From Streptomyces barkulensis (GTDB lineage: Bacteria > Actinomycetota > Actinomycetes > Streptomycetales > Streptomycetaceae): a stretch of 64,000 bases of DNA. Each line of letters starts with the position of its first letter. Position 1 is the first letter of the stretch. Below the pieces are notes generated by a model. It made no database searches. It was not told the DNA's origin and saw nothing but the letters and a program-made list of their open reading frames with translations. The stretch lies in NCBI RefSeq assembly GCF_002843305.1, contig NZ_PGSG01000089.1:46826-110825 (forward strand), given 5' to 3'. The position numbers were made by a program, and so were the translations under genes. Positions 23,567-32,214 of this stretch are shown here, in pieces.

Positions 23567-24417
23567 TTGGTACTCCTTGTGTCGGTGCCGGTGGTTTCGT
23601 GTGTGTCCGCGGCGAGGGCCGCCGCGAGTTTGCCGAGGCTCTGGCCGAAGCCGATCTCGATGCCCGCGACGAAGTCGGCGGATTCGACGGTGCTGTCGGT
23701 GATCCGGTAGTGGACGTCCAGGTCCGTACCGGTCCCGGTGGGCCGCAGGCCCAGGTCGATGTGGGCGGTGAAGGCGAGGCCGCCGTCGGGAAGCAGTGGG
23801 GAGAGCCGGTAGGCCAGACGCTCCCCGGGGCGCACATCGTCGACGACGCCTTCCGCGCGTCCGGCGATCGGGGCGGATCCGTCGGCGTCCTCGGCCTCGC
23901 GGTACTCGTGGACGATCCGTCCGCCGGGCCGTGCCTCGAAGACGAGCTCGGAGACGCGGAGGTCGTCGGGCTTCCACCACCGGGCGAGCAGAGGGGGCTC
24001 GGTCAGGTGGCGCCAGACCAGTTCGGGGCGTCCGACCAGCGGCTGGAGGAACCGGAACGAGCGGCCGTCGGCCCACCCCGGCCCCTGCGCGGCGAGCCGC
24101 TCCGCTCGGAGGCTGGATCCGTAGCGGTCGTAGGTCGTGCGCGGGCCGCCGGCTCGGTCCGCGGTGTCGGCGAGCCGGCCGAGCTCGGCCGCCAGTTCCC
24201 TCAGGGGACCGGGGCGGAGCGCGTAGATACGGCGCCGGCCGGAGCGCTGGGAGATGACGATGCCGGCGCGTTCCAGGGTCTGCAGGTGCTTGGTCGTCTG
24301 CGGCTGGCGCGCCTCGGCGAGCTGGGCGAGGACACCGACCGAGCGGGGCCGCTCGGCCAGCAGGGTCACCAGCCGCCTGCGGGCCGGGTCGGCCAGCGCG
24401 GTGAGAAGTGCGTCCAC
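23563..24417 (-). CDS. ArsR-type helix-turn-helix fused to an SRPBCC (AHSA1) domain
   Basis: A 284-residue fusion. Residues 1-90 are an ArsR winged helix (MDALLTALADPARRRLVTLL, RQPQTTKHLQTLERAGIVISQRSGRRRIY). No metal-binding Cys is seen, so it is unlikely to be an arsenic sensor. Residues about 120-265 are an AHSA1/SRPBCC hydrophobic-pocket domain (VWRHLTEPPLLARWWKPDD, FEARPGGRIVHEYRE). The SRPBCC part may bind a small hydrophobic ligand. Tandem GAATATTC sites lie just upstream, so autoregulation is likely. The DHFR-like gene follows by overlap. Confidence 0.88.
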   Translation of the reverse strand: MDALLTALADPARRRLVTLLAERPRSVGVLAQLAEARQPQTTKHLQTLERAGIVISQRSGRRRIYALRPGPLRELAAELGRLADTADRAGGPRTTYDRYGSSLRAERLAAQGPGWADGRSFRFLQPLVGRPELVWRHLTEPPLLARWWKPDDLRVSELVFEARPGGRIVHEYREAEDADGSAPIAGRAEGVVDDVRPGERLAYRLSPLLPDGGLAFTAHIDLGLRPTGTGTDLDVHYRITDSTVESADFVAGIEIGFGQSLGKLAAALAADTHETTGTDTRSTK

Positions 24418-24425
24418 GGGAGGAA

Positions 24426-24464
24426 GTATTCTCCGAAGGGAATATTCGTGTCAAGGAATATTCC
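24426..24464 (-). promoter_or_regulatory. Tandem GAATATTC operator of the ArsR-SRPBCC operon
   Basis: GAATATTC at 24440-24447 and GGAATATTCC at 24455-24464 are perfect palindromes with centres 16 bases apart, and a partial copy AGTATTCT lies 15 bases further toward the gene. All fall within 50 bases of the ArsR-SRPBCC start. Spacing of about one and a half helical turns suggests more than one dimer binds. Confidence 0.75.
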
Positions 24465-24741
24465 GGAGACCGGCCGGACCGCACCGGAACCCGGCCGCCC
24501 TGCTGGTCGTGGAGCCGGCCCCGCCGGCTCGCCCCCGTCGGGCGGGATCCGTCACCGCCGCGTGAGACCGCGACGCGGTCCGTCGCGCCAGGGCGCGTAG
24601 GGACCAATCTCCGGTGGACGGGGCGGCGGACGGTACGGGTCTGCCGTCGGAGTGTGTGAGGAGGCCGTCCGGGTCGGTATCAGGGGCGGTGTCCGTGGCA
24701 TGCCGGATGCCGGCGGGCCCCGGCCCGGTAACCGTGAAGGC

Positions 24742-25812
24742 ATGACTCAACGCACTCGTGCTCGTATGCGCCTCGGCCTCGTCGCGCCGGTGGCCGCCCT
24801 CGTGCCGGTCCTCGGACTGCTTCCCGCGGCGGTGTTCCCCGCCGGGGACGCCCCGACCACCGTCTCCGCGTCCCATGAGCCTCCGGCGACCGGCTCCCAG
24901 CGTCCGGCCCGTGTCGTCGGCGAGGAACGGATCGGCCCTCGTCTGCTCGATCTGACCATCCGTTCCCCGGCCCTGGCGGGCACCGGAAAGGTACGGCTGC
25001 TGACCCCGGACGGATGGGACTCGCGCCGTCCCGGCGACCGCTGGCCGGTGCTCTACCTGCTGCCCGACGGCAGCGGGGACTACCGCACCTACAACGACGA
25101 CTACCGCATCGAGGAGTGGCCCGAACTGCGCGGGACGCTCGTCGTCGTGCCCCAGATGCCGTTCTACGGCTTCTACAGCGACTGGTGGAACGGAGGGGAG
25201 GGCGGCGCGCCGGCCGTGGAGACCTTCCACCTCGACGAGGTGGTCCCCATCCTGGAGCGCGACTACGGGGCCGGACGGCAGCGGTCGATCGCCGGGCAGT
25301 CGCAGGGCGGGTACGGGGCCGTGAAGTACGCGGCGCGCCGCCCCGGGATGTTCGAGGCGGCCGCCAGTTTCGGCGGCTTCCTCCACCCCCTCCAGTACCC
25401 CGAGGCGGTCGGCGGCGGCGCAGAGTACCTCGGTGTGCCGTGGCGGAGGATCTGGGGCGACCCGGTCCGGCAGCGCCACGTCTGGGAGCGCAACGATCCC
25501 TACCACCTGGCCGAACGGCTCCGCGGTACGCGGGTCCACATCGCCGCCGGGGACGGCACCCCGGGCGCCCTCGACCCGCCGGGCACCGAGCCGGACCCGG
25601 ACATCCCCGGACTGGCGGACCTGGCGCCGCTCTACCAGGACGAGGTGATCTCGCTGACCGAGGCCGTCATGGGGGACGAGTCCCGCACCGTGGCCCGCCG
25701 CCTCCAGGAGGCCGGAGTCGACGTCACCACGCACTTCTACCGGGGCACTCACAGCCCGCCGTACTGGGAACGCGAACTGCGCCGGGTCCTGCCGGTACTG
25801 CTCGACCCGTGA
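24742..25812 (+). CDS. Secreted alpha/beta-hydrolase esterase (Ag85/esterase-D-like)
   Basis: A 356-residue exported protein. ATG 24742 gives a signal peptide (MRLGLVAPVAALVPVLGLLP) and processing near the Ala/Ser-rich stretch. VLYLLPDGSGD is the oxyanion-side strand; RSIAGQSQGGYGAVKYAA (about residue 190) is the nucleophile elbow GxSxG with Gln next to Ser; YRGTHSPPYW near 340 supplies the likely catalytic His. The arrangement resembles the antigen-85/esterase family, which acts on acyl esters outside the cell. The substrate is unknown. It stands alone, followed by a hairpin. Confidence 0.85.
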   Translation: MTQRTRARMRLGLVAPVAALVPVLGLLPAAVFPAGDAPTTVSASHEPPATGSQRPARVVGEERIGPRLLDLTIRSPALAGTGKVRLLTPDGWDSRRPGDRWPVLYLLPDGSGDYRTYNDDYRIEEWPELRGTLVVVPQMPFYGFYSDWWNGGEGGAPAVETFHLDEVVPILERDYGAGRQRSIAGQSQGGYGAVKYAARRPGMFEAAASFGGFLHPLQYPEAVGGGAEYLGVPWRRIWGDPVRQRHVWERNDPYHLAERLRGTRVHIAAGDGTPGALDPPGTEPDPDIPGLADLAPLYQDEVISLTEAVMGDESRTVARRLQEAGVDVTTHFYRGTHSPPYWERELRRVLPVLLDP

Positions 25813-25872
25813 GGCCGCGCCGCCCGTCCGGCGCTCCGGGTGGAAGGTACGCCGGCGGCCGGTGGCGAACCC

Positions 25873-25919
25873 CCGGTCAGGACCTGCCGGACGTGGTGAT
25901 CCAGGCAGGCCCTGACCGG
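25873..25919. terminator. Hairpin after the esterase
   Basis: 16-base arms 25873-25888 and 25904-25919 with one mismatch, starting 60 bases past the esterase stop. Confidence 0.7.
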
Positions 25920-26006
25920 CGCGCCCGCCGTCGGTGATCGGAGACGGCCCGCGCCGCATCCCGGACAGGGGACCGCGTCCCAGGAGCCGCGCACCGAGCA
26001 CGCTCC

Positions 26007-26053
26007 CTTATGGGATAAGCCTATTGCCTAATGGGTATAGTTTTTTGCATAAT
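26007..26053 (+). promoter_or_regulatory. AT-rich promoter and operator of the TetR gene
   Basis: TTGCCT at 26024-26029 and CATAAT at 26048-26053 are 18 bases apart. CTTAT-GGG-ATAAG at 26007-26019 is an inverted repeat just upstream, with a related TAATGGGTATA copy at 26029-26039. The repeated elements within an AT-rich island suggest autoregulation by the TetR protein. Confidence 0.6.
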
Positions 26054-26078
26054 CGCTTCAGGGTAAGGAGGGGAGACC

Positions 26079-26648
26079 ATGGCGAGGGCAGGACTGACCG
26101 GGGAACGTCTGGTCCGGGCGGGAGCGGAGCTGGCCGACGAGGTCGGTTTCGAGCATGTGACCGTCTCGGCGCTCGCCAGGCGGTTCGGCGTCAGGACCGC
26201 GAGCCTGTACTCCCACCTGGAGAACTCCCGGGAGCTCAGGACCGGGATCGCCCTGCTGGCCCTGGAGGAACTCGCAGACCGGGCCGCCGACGCCCTGGCC
26301 GGGCGAGCCGGCAGGGACGCCCTGGAGGCCTTCGCGAACGCCTACCGTGACTACGCACGGGAACACCCCGGCCGCTACGCCGCGGCACGGCTGCGACTCG
26401 ACCCGGACACGGCGGCCGCGAGCGCCGGGGGCAGACACGCGCAGATGATGCGCGCGATCCTGCGCGGCTACGACCTGGCGGAACCGGAGCAGACGCACGC
26501 CGTCCGGCTGCTGGGCAGCGTCTTCCACGGCTACGTCAGCCTGGAGGCGGCCGGCGGCTTCAGCCACAGCGCCCCCGGCGCGCAGGAGAGCTGGGCCTGG
26601 GCGCTGGACCGCCTCGACGCCATGCTGCGGGGCCGGTCCGCCGGCTGA
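26079..26648 (+). CDS. TetR-family regulator with WHG-type C-terminal domain
   Basis: A 189-residue protein behind AAGGAGGGGA. The helix-turn-helix is VTVSALARRFGVRTASLYSHLEN (about residues 28-50). The C-terminal LLGSVFHGYVSLEAAGGFSHS contains the FHG/WHG-like motif of TetR_C proteins. AT-rich repeats lie directly upstream. It precedes an SGNH hydrolase gene on the same strand by 110 bases, which it may regulate. Confidence 0.88.
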   Translation: MARAGLTGERLVRAGAELADEVGFEHVTVSALARRFGVRTASLYSHLENSRELRTGIALLALEELADRAADALAGRAGRDALEAFANAYRDYAREHPGRYAAARLRLDPDTAAASAGGRHAQMMRAILRGYDLAEPEQTHAVRLLGSVFHGYVSLEAAGGFSHSAPGAQESWAWALDRLDAMLRGRSAG

Positions 26649-26757
26649 ACACCGCCGCCGGCCCTCACGACCACCTGTGCGTGACCGTGAGGGGTTCTGT
26701 ACCGGCGCACGTACAAGCCCTGGACAACCCGACCGACCCCGACCGACGGACTGCGCC

Positions 26758-27996
26758 ATGAACAACACCGAACACGACCGGATCGCCACCACCGTCACCA
26801 CACCCGTCACCGCGGACCTCCTGCGCGGAGCCCTCGACCTGGAGCGCACCGCGCGAGGCGTCCTGCCGCACCGGCTGCCCGCCCGGGCCCGCGCCCAGTG
26901 CACCGACGGGCAGCTGGCCATGGCCGAGTCCCAGCCCTCCGGGGTCCGGCTGGTCTTCCGCACCCGTGCCACCGCCGTCGAGCTGGACGTGCTGCCCACC
27001 AAGCGGGTCTACACCGGCGCCCCGCCCCGCCCCGACGGCGTCTACGACCTGCTCGTCGACGGCCGCCTTGCCGGCCGGGCCAGTGTGGCCGGCGGCGACA
27101 CCCTGACCATCGACATGGCCACCGGCACCGCCGAGCACCGGCCCGGCCCGGTCGGCACGCTTCGCTTCACCGGCCTGCCTGGCGAGGCCAAGGACGTCGA
27201 GATATGGCTTCCGCACAACGAGACCACCGAGCTGGTCGCCCTGCGCACCGACGCCCCCGTTGAGCCCGCACCGGAGCGGGGCCGCGCGGTGTGGCTGCAC
27301 CACGGCAGTTCCATCAGCCACGGTTCGGACGCCGCGAGCCCGACCACCACCTGGCCCGCGCTCGCCGCGGCCCGCGCCGGGGTGGAGCTGGTCAACCTGG
27401 GGTTCGGCGGCGGAGCCCTGCTCGACCCGTTCACCGCCCGCACCCTGCGCGACGCCCCCGCCGATCTGATCAGCGTCAAGATCGGCATCAATCTGGTCAA
27501 CAGCGATCTGATGCGTCTGCGGGCCTTCGTTCCGGCCGTCCACGGCTTCCTCGACACCATCCGCGAGGGCCGGCCCACCACACCGCTGCTGGTCGTCTCG
27601 CCCATCTGGTGTCCCATCCACGAGGACACCCCCGGTCCCAGCGTCCCGGACCTCACCGCCCTCGGCGCCGGGCGGCTGAGCTTCCGGGCCGCGGGCGATC
27701 CCGCGGAACGCGCTCAGGGGAAGCTGACCCTGGGCGTCATCCGGGAGGAGCTGGCCCGGATCGTGGCGCGGCGGGCGGAAGAGGACGCGAACCTGTACCA
27801 CCTCGACGGCCGCCGCCTCTACGGCCGGACCGACGCGGCCGAACTGCCGCTGCCCGACCGGCTCCACCCCGACGCCGCCACTCACCACCGCATCGGCGAG
27901 CGCTTCGCGGAGCTGGTCTTCGCCGCCGGGGGCCCCTTCGCGCACCGCGGCGCCGTCGCCGAAGCCGGCCCCGCCGCCGAAGCGGCCGGCTCGTGA
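26758..27996 (+). CDS. SGNH/GDSL-family hydrolase
   Basis: A 412-residue protein. The N-terminal 170 residues form a beta-rich domain (MAESQPSGVRLVFRTRATAVELDVLP) like the jelly-roll of CE2-type esterases. The SGNH part follows: WLHHGSSISHGSD carries the block I nucleophile Ser, VNLGFGG the Gly, KIGINL the Asn block, and LPDRLHPD the Asp-His pair. It should be a Ser hydrolase of the acetyl/acyl esterase type. No signal peptide is evident. Its stop overlaps the GTG of a small secreted protein. Confidence 0.85.
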   Translation: MNNTEHDRIATTVTTPVTADLLRGALDLERTARGVLPHRLPARARAQCTDGQLAMAESQPSGVRLVFRTRATAVELDVLPTKRVYTGAPPRPDGVYDLLVDGRLAGRASVAGGDTLTIDMATGTAEHRPGPVGTLRFTGLPGEAKDVEIWLPHNETTELVALRTDAPVEPAPERGRAVWLHHGSSISHGSDAASPTTTWPALAAARAGVELVNLGFGGGALLDPFTARTLRDAPADLISVKIGINLVNSDLMRLRAFVPAVHGFLDTIREGRPTTPLLVVSPIWCPIHEDTPGPSVPDLTALGAGRLSFRAAGDPAERAQGKLTLGVIREELARIVARRAEEDANLYHLDGRRLYGRTDAAELPLPDRLHPDAATHHRIGERFAELVFAAGGPFAHRGAVAEAGPAAEAAGS

Positions 27997-28316
27997 GCAC
28001 CCGCCGGAGGATCGCGGCGGGGTGGGCCGTGCTGTGCCTGGCCGGCCTCGCCGCCACCTCCGCCCTGGAGGCCGAGCCGTCCGCGGACACACCGTCCTCC
28101 CCGGGCAGGGAGCCGGCGCCGGCCGCCACATACACCGTCGACTGCCGGGAGCTCGCCGGCGACATCGCATGGGCCCGCGCCGAGGCCGAACGCGGGCGAC
28201 GCGAAGCGCTCGACCCGTCCGCGACCCCGGTGCGCCCGTCCACGACCCTCAGGAGCATGCTGGTGCCGCGGGAGTGCGTGGACGAATTCGAGGATCGCGG
28301 CCTGATGACACGGTGA
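27993..28316 (+). CDS. Small secreted protein of unknown function
   Basis: A 107-residue protein starting at GTG 27993, overlapping the hydrolase stop (GTGA). A signal peptide (RRRIAAGWAVLCLAGLAATSA) is followed by a Pro/Ser-rich linker and a helical region with two cysteines (VDCRELAG and PRECVDEF) that could form a disulphide. No family recognised. Coupled expression with the hydrolase suggests a shared role at the cell surface. Confidence 0.65.
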   Translation: MSTRRRIAAGWAVLCLAGLAATSALEAEPSADTPSSPGREPAPAATYTVDCRELAGDIAWARAEAERGRREALDPSATPVRPSTTLRSMLVPRECVDEFEDRGLMTR

Positions 28317-28420
28317 GCACGGCGTGTCCCGCGATCCCGCCCGTCCGGTCTGAGGCGGCGCTGTGGGGCGGTGGGACGTGGGCCGGGGGCGGAACAGGGC
28401 GGGTCTCCCCTCGCCCCGGT

Positions 28421-28879
28421 TCATCCCTGGGCGAGGAAGTACTCCATCAGCCGCGCCGCGGTCACCGCGCCCACCGTCCGCGTCCGCTCACCGTCGTTCT
28501 CCACCACCGCCACCAGCGGCGTGTGCGTCGTGGCCATCAGCGCGGCGATCCGGACGGCGCTGGTGTCACGGCCCACCACGGCGGGGACGGTGCCGTGCCG
28601 GGGGATCCACTGTGCCACCGTGAGCCCGTCGAGCCTCTCCGCCAGGCGCTCGACATGGTCGTCCCGCAGGACGTCCACCAGGACCGGCTCGTTCAGGACG
28701 AAGTCCGGCACGGCGGCCCTCAGCAGCTGTGACCCGGGCACCACCGCGTACGGCTGCTCCTCGGGATCCACCACCAGCAGTGCCGGCAGGCGCCGCTTGG
28801 CGAACAGCCGGGCCGCCGCCATCGCGTCGTCATCGGTCGACACCCACGGATAGGGATCAGCCAGATCGTAGGCACGCAC
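28421..28879 (-). CDS. CBS-domain-pair protein
   Basis: A 152-residue cytoplasmic protein from GTG 28879. Two CBS motifs are visible: DDDAMAAARLFAKRRLPALLVVDP with YAVVPGSQLLR, and the second RDTSAVRIAALMATTHTPLVAVVEN with VGAVTAARLMEYFL. CBS pairs bind adenosyl nucleotides and act as energy sensors. No enzyme is fused. It is isolated between convergent or unrelated genes, so the partner is unknown. Confidence 0.85.
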   Translation of the reverse strand: MRAYDLADPYPWVSTDDDAMAAARLFAKRRLPALLVVDPEEQPYAVVPGSQLLRAAVPDFVLNEPVLVDVLRDDHVERLAERLDGLTVAQWIPRHGTVPAVVGRDTSAVRIAALMATTHTPLVAVVENDGERTRTVGAVTAARLMEYFLAQG

Positions 28880-29027
28880 AGCTCGGCCACCTCGCTTTCC
28901 CGGTCGGCACAGGCGCACAGGAGGGAGGCCGGGGCTCGGGCGCACGACATGCGCTTCGCGGCCTCCAGGTCTTATTGTCCCGTCTCCGTGCCGGTAACGG
29001 CCGGCGAGAGAGCGGTGCCCCGGCATC

Positions 29028-29062
29028 GGCCGGCCGCCCGGGGAAGTCCCGGGCGGCCGGCC
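29028..29062. terminator. Hairpin after the DUF3103 gene
   Basis: Perfect 15-bp stem (29028-29042 with 29048-29062) and five-base loop GAAGT, 30 bases past the minus-strand DUF3103 stop. Confidence 0.88.
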
Positions 29063-29091
29063 GGGCGGACACGAGCCCTTTGAGGCGGGAC

Positions 29092-30222
29092 CTAGAAGGC
29101 CGACACCCAGTACGGCTCGAGCGTCATGGTGCCGTTGCCCCGCGCGCCCCTGAACGAGCCCGCGCTGTTCCGGGCGAGGGTGTACCAGGAGTCCACGTAG
29201 TCGGGATCGTCGGTCCACCAGTGGTCGGGCATGGCGTCCAGTACGGCGTTGACCAGGGGGGTGTAGGCGCCCATGTCGATGATGGTGAGCAGGGCGCTGG
29301 CGAGGGCCTTGGCGAGCGACCGGTAGTTGGTGCCGCTGTCCTCCTCCATCATCACGACGTCGGCGAGGTTGTACTTGTAGTACGACCAGTTCACCAGGAT
29401 CTGGTTGGGCTGGTAGGTCCTGCCGTCCTCCTCCAGGTACGGCATGTCGACCGGGTCGACGCGTACCCTGCCGTCCGGGCCGAAGCCGGTCACCAGCGAG
29501 AAGATCTCGGCATCGCCCTTGATCCAGGGCTCCTCGTCGTCGGACAGCCTCACGGAGGTGATACGGCTTGTCCAGAAACCGTCGCTCGCGGTGCTCACGG
29601 AGTCCACCGGGCCGGCTGTGGAGAGGCCGTGCCGGGCGAGTTCCTCGCGCAGGACGGCCATGCCCGCGGTGACGGCCCGCTCGGCGTCGACGCCGACCAC
29701 GTAGACGGGGCGTTCGGGGAGCCGGTGCGTGTCCAGCGTGTGGGTGCGGCCCGCGCTGTCGTAGGCGGTGACCGTCGTGGCGCTGTCGTCGGCGGGGGCG
29801 GCCGCCACCAGCGGTTCGGCTCCGGCCTCGAGCGCCTCGCGCATCGACTCGTCGGCGAGGCGGAGCCGCAGCAGGGGGCCGGTCTCGGTGCCGAGGCCCT
29901 TGGCCGCCGCCAGGTCCCGGTCGGCGTCGGCGACCATCGATCGGAAGTCCTTCGCGACCGGTGAGGAGGCCTTCCTCGCGAGGTCGCCGAGACCGACCCC
30001 GTCCGAGGCGAGGGCGGCCTCCTCGATCCGGGCCTGCCAGGCGGGGTCGGAGAGGGAGGCGGCCAGTGAACGGGCGGTGCCGTCCTCGATCGCGGTGACG
30101 GTCGCGGGGCCCCGGGATGTGGCGGGCGGCGGGGAGGCCGAGGCGGCCCCCTGGACGCCGCCGAGGCCGAGGGCGAGGAGGGCGGCGCACACGACTGTGT
30201 TCCTGAACCGGTGTCTGACCAC
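29092..30222 (-). CDS. Secreted DUF3103-family protein
   Basis: A 376-residue exported protein starting at GTG 30222 behind GGAG. The signal peptide NTVVCAALLALGLGGVQGAASA is clear. The mature part is mixed alpha/beta. VYVVGVDAERAVTAGMAVL and the C-terminal block TYQPNQILVNWSYYKYNLADVVMMEEDSG ... MTLEPYWVSAF match what I know of DUF3103. Its role is unknown. It is monocistronic with a strong terminator. Confidence 0.8.
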   Translation of the reverse strand: MVRHRFRNTVVCAALLALGLGGVQGAASASPPPATSRGPATVTAIEDGTARSLAASLSDPAWQARIEEAALASDGVGLGDLARKASSPVAKDFRSMVADADRDLAAAKGLGTETGPLLRLRLADESMREALEAGAEPLVAAAPADDSATTVTAYDSAGRTHTLDTHRLPERPVYVVGVDAERAVTAGMAVLREELARHGLSTAGPVDSVSTASDGFWTSRITSVRLSDDEEPWIKGDAEIFSLVTGFGPDGRVRVDPVDMPYLEEDGRTYQPNQILVNWSYYKYNLADVVMMEEDSGTNYRSLAKALASALLTIIDMGAYTPLVNAVLDAMPDHWWTDDPDYVDSWYTLARNSAGSFRGARGNGTMTLEPYWVSAF

Positions 30223-30545
30223 GCGGGTCTCCTGTGGAGGGACGGGGTGGGTGGGTGAGAGGCGGTGCACGGACGCAGACGGCCTCTTCTATGCGGGTAG
30301 AAGCCGCCGCGTGGCCCAGAATGACGATGACATGCCAAAGCGACAAGGGGTGGGATCAAGACATCCCCGGCCCGGCCGGGAGACCCCGGATGCGCCGCGA
30401 AATCCCCGCCGCCCGCCCCGCGGTCCCGTGCCGGGGCCGCGGCGAAGGCATGTGTGTCCACGGGGGGACCGCTGTCGCGCGGTGCCCTGTGTATCGTCAC
30501 CGCAAAGCGCTCATACGCCTCATAGCGGATGTGGAGGAGCGATCG

Positions 30546-32201
30546 GTGCCGACTGGTGTTGCGCACACAGGACGGGGTGCGCTGCGCGTGCTCGTCCGCG
30601 AGGTGCGTGACGGCCTGCACGGCAGGCAGGTGGCCCTGGTCGCGGCGGGAGTCTCCTTCTTCGGAATGATCTCCGTCGTCTCCCTGGCACTGCTCCTGCT
30701 CCGGCTGTGCGCGTTCGCGACCGGCGCGGACGGCACCCGGCAGGCCGTGGCGCAGATCGCGGACGCGCTCCCCCACGGGCACGGGGTACAGACGGGACTG
30801 CGGACCCTGGCCGAGGCGGCGGTCGGGCTGTCCTGGCCCGCTCTCGCCATCGCCCTGGTGCCCGCCACCGTGTACGGCGAAGGGCTGCGCCGGGGATTTC
30901 TGCAGCTGTCCCCGACGGCGGCGGAGGAGGACACCTTCACCGGCTGGCGGGGCAGGCTGGGGCTGGTGCCCGCACTCGTGGCGGCCCCGCTGCTGATGGG
31001 CGCCGTCCTGTACGCCGGCCCGGCGCTGGCCCGGCTGGCCGAAGCCGGCGGCCGGCCCGCCGCCCTGTCCGCCTTTCTCGCCTTCCACCTGCTGTGGGTC
31101 CTGCTCTCCACGGAAGTCCTCCTGGTCTTCCGGTTCGTCGGCGTCGGCGCAGCCGCTCCCCGGGCGACCGTCCCGGCCGCGTTCGTGACGGGGGCCTTCC
31201 TGTGCGGTTTCCTCGGCGGCTTCGTGGTGTTCCTGGCCATCCCGGTCGACTGGAGCCTGCCGTTCGGAGGACTCGTCGTCCCCGGCGTCACCGTGGCACT
31301 GGGTCTGTGGCTGTACCTGCTGCACGCGGTCCTGCTCGTCGGCTACCAGCTGATGCTCTGTCTGGACGGCCGCACGGAACCCCTTCTCACGATGTTCCGG
31401 CCCCTCCGGAGGGGCCGGGTACCGGGCGACCGCCCGGCCGGTGAGCCGGCCCCGCGGCCGCGGGCGCTTCGGACCGCGGCCGCGGCCGCGAGGCAGCGCT
31501 TCCGCGGCCGCGGGGCGGTGTCCACAGGGTCCGGCACGCGCGGCCGCGACGACGCCCTGGCCCGGTGGGCCGAACTCCATGGAGGGCACGATCCCTCCGG
31601 CAGCGCTCTGGCCTCGGCGTGGGTGGTGCTGGTCCAGCGCTGCGCCTCCACACGTCCGCTCCGCGCCCTGCCGCCCGACCTTCTCTCGCTGGCCGGGCCC
31701 CTCGCGGTCACCGCCGCCGTGGCACTGGCGGCCGAGGGCGGCCGCTGGCCGCTGGCGGCCTGCGCGCTCGTCGTCCTGTCGGGCCTGTTCGACGGGCTGG
31801 ACGGCGCGGTCGCCGCGATCACCGGCCGGGCCCGCCCGCTGGGCGCCGTGGTGGACGCCCTGGCCGACCGGGTGGCGGACCTTCTGCTCGTCGCGGTCCT
31901 GTACGTCCTGGGGGCGCCGGCCTCCTGGTGCCTGGCGGCCGCTTTCCTGACCCAGCTGCACGAGTACGTCCGGGCCCGGGCCAACGCGGCGGGAATGCGC
32001 GGAGTCGGAGCGCTGAGCATCGCCGAACGGCCGCTGCGGGTCGTGCTGTGCGCGGTCGCCTGCCTGGGCAGCGGCCTGCTGCCCGACGGCACGCCGGGGA
32101 CGGGGTGGGACTGGGCGACGGTGTGCGCGGTGTGCTGGACGGCGGCCGGAGCCGTCGGCTTCGCACAACTGGCGGCCGGGGTGGCGCGGGCGCTGAGATA
32201 G
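30546..32201 (+). CDS. YihY/BrkB-like membrane protein fused to a CDP-alcohol phosphotransferase domain
   Basis: A 551-residue membrane protein from GTG 30546 (GGAGGAG six bases upstream). Residues about 20-280 are a YihY/UPF0761-type domain with six hydrophobic helices (VALVAAGVSFFGMISVVSLALLLL, LGLVPALVAAPLLMGAVLYA). An Arg/Pro-rich linker (about 285-325) leads to a CDP-alcohol phosphatidyltransferase domain. Its metal-binding motif DGLDGAVAAITGRARP...VVDALADR near residues 416-441 keeps the Asp residues, though the usual AR pair is AA. This enzyme class transfers a phosphoalcohol from CDP-diacylglycerol or a similar donor. The domains are normally separate genes. An in-frame GTG at 31518 might also allow separate initiation of the second domain. 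Confidence 0.8.
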   Translation: MPTGVAHTGRGALRVLVREVRDGLHGRQVALVAAGVSFFGMISVVSLALLLLRLCAFATGADGTRQAVAQIADALPHGHGVQTGLRTLAEAAVGLSWPALAIALVPATVYGEGLRRGFLQLSPTAAEEDTFTGWRGRLGLVPALVAAPLLMGAVLYAGPALARLAEAGGRPAALSAFLAFHLLWVLLSTEVLLVFRFVGVGAAAPRATVPAAFVTGAFLCGFLGGFVVFLAIPVDWSLPFGGLVVPGVTVALGLWLYLLHAVLLVGYQLMLCLDGRTEPLLTMFRPLRRGRVPGDRPAGEPAPRPRALRTAAAAARQRFRGRGAVSTGSGTRGRDDALARWAELHGGHDPSGSALASAWVVLVQRCASTRPLRALPPDLLSLAGPLAVTAAVALAAEGGRWPLAACALVVLSGLFDGLDGAVAAITGRARPLGAVVDALADRVADLLLVAVLYVLGAPASWCLAAAFLTQLHEYVRARANAAGMRGVGALSIAERPLRVVLCAVACLGSGLLPDGTPGTGWDWATVCAVCWTAAGAVGFAQLAAGVARALR

Positions 32202-32214
32202 CGGCTCCGCGCGG

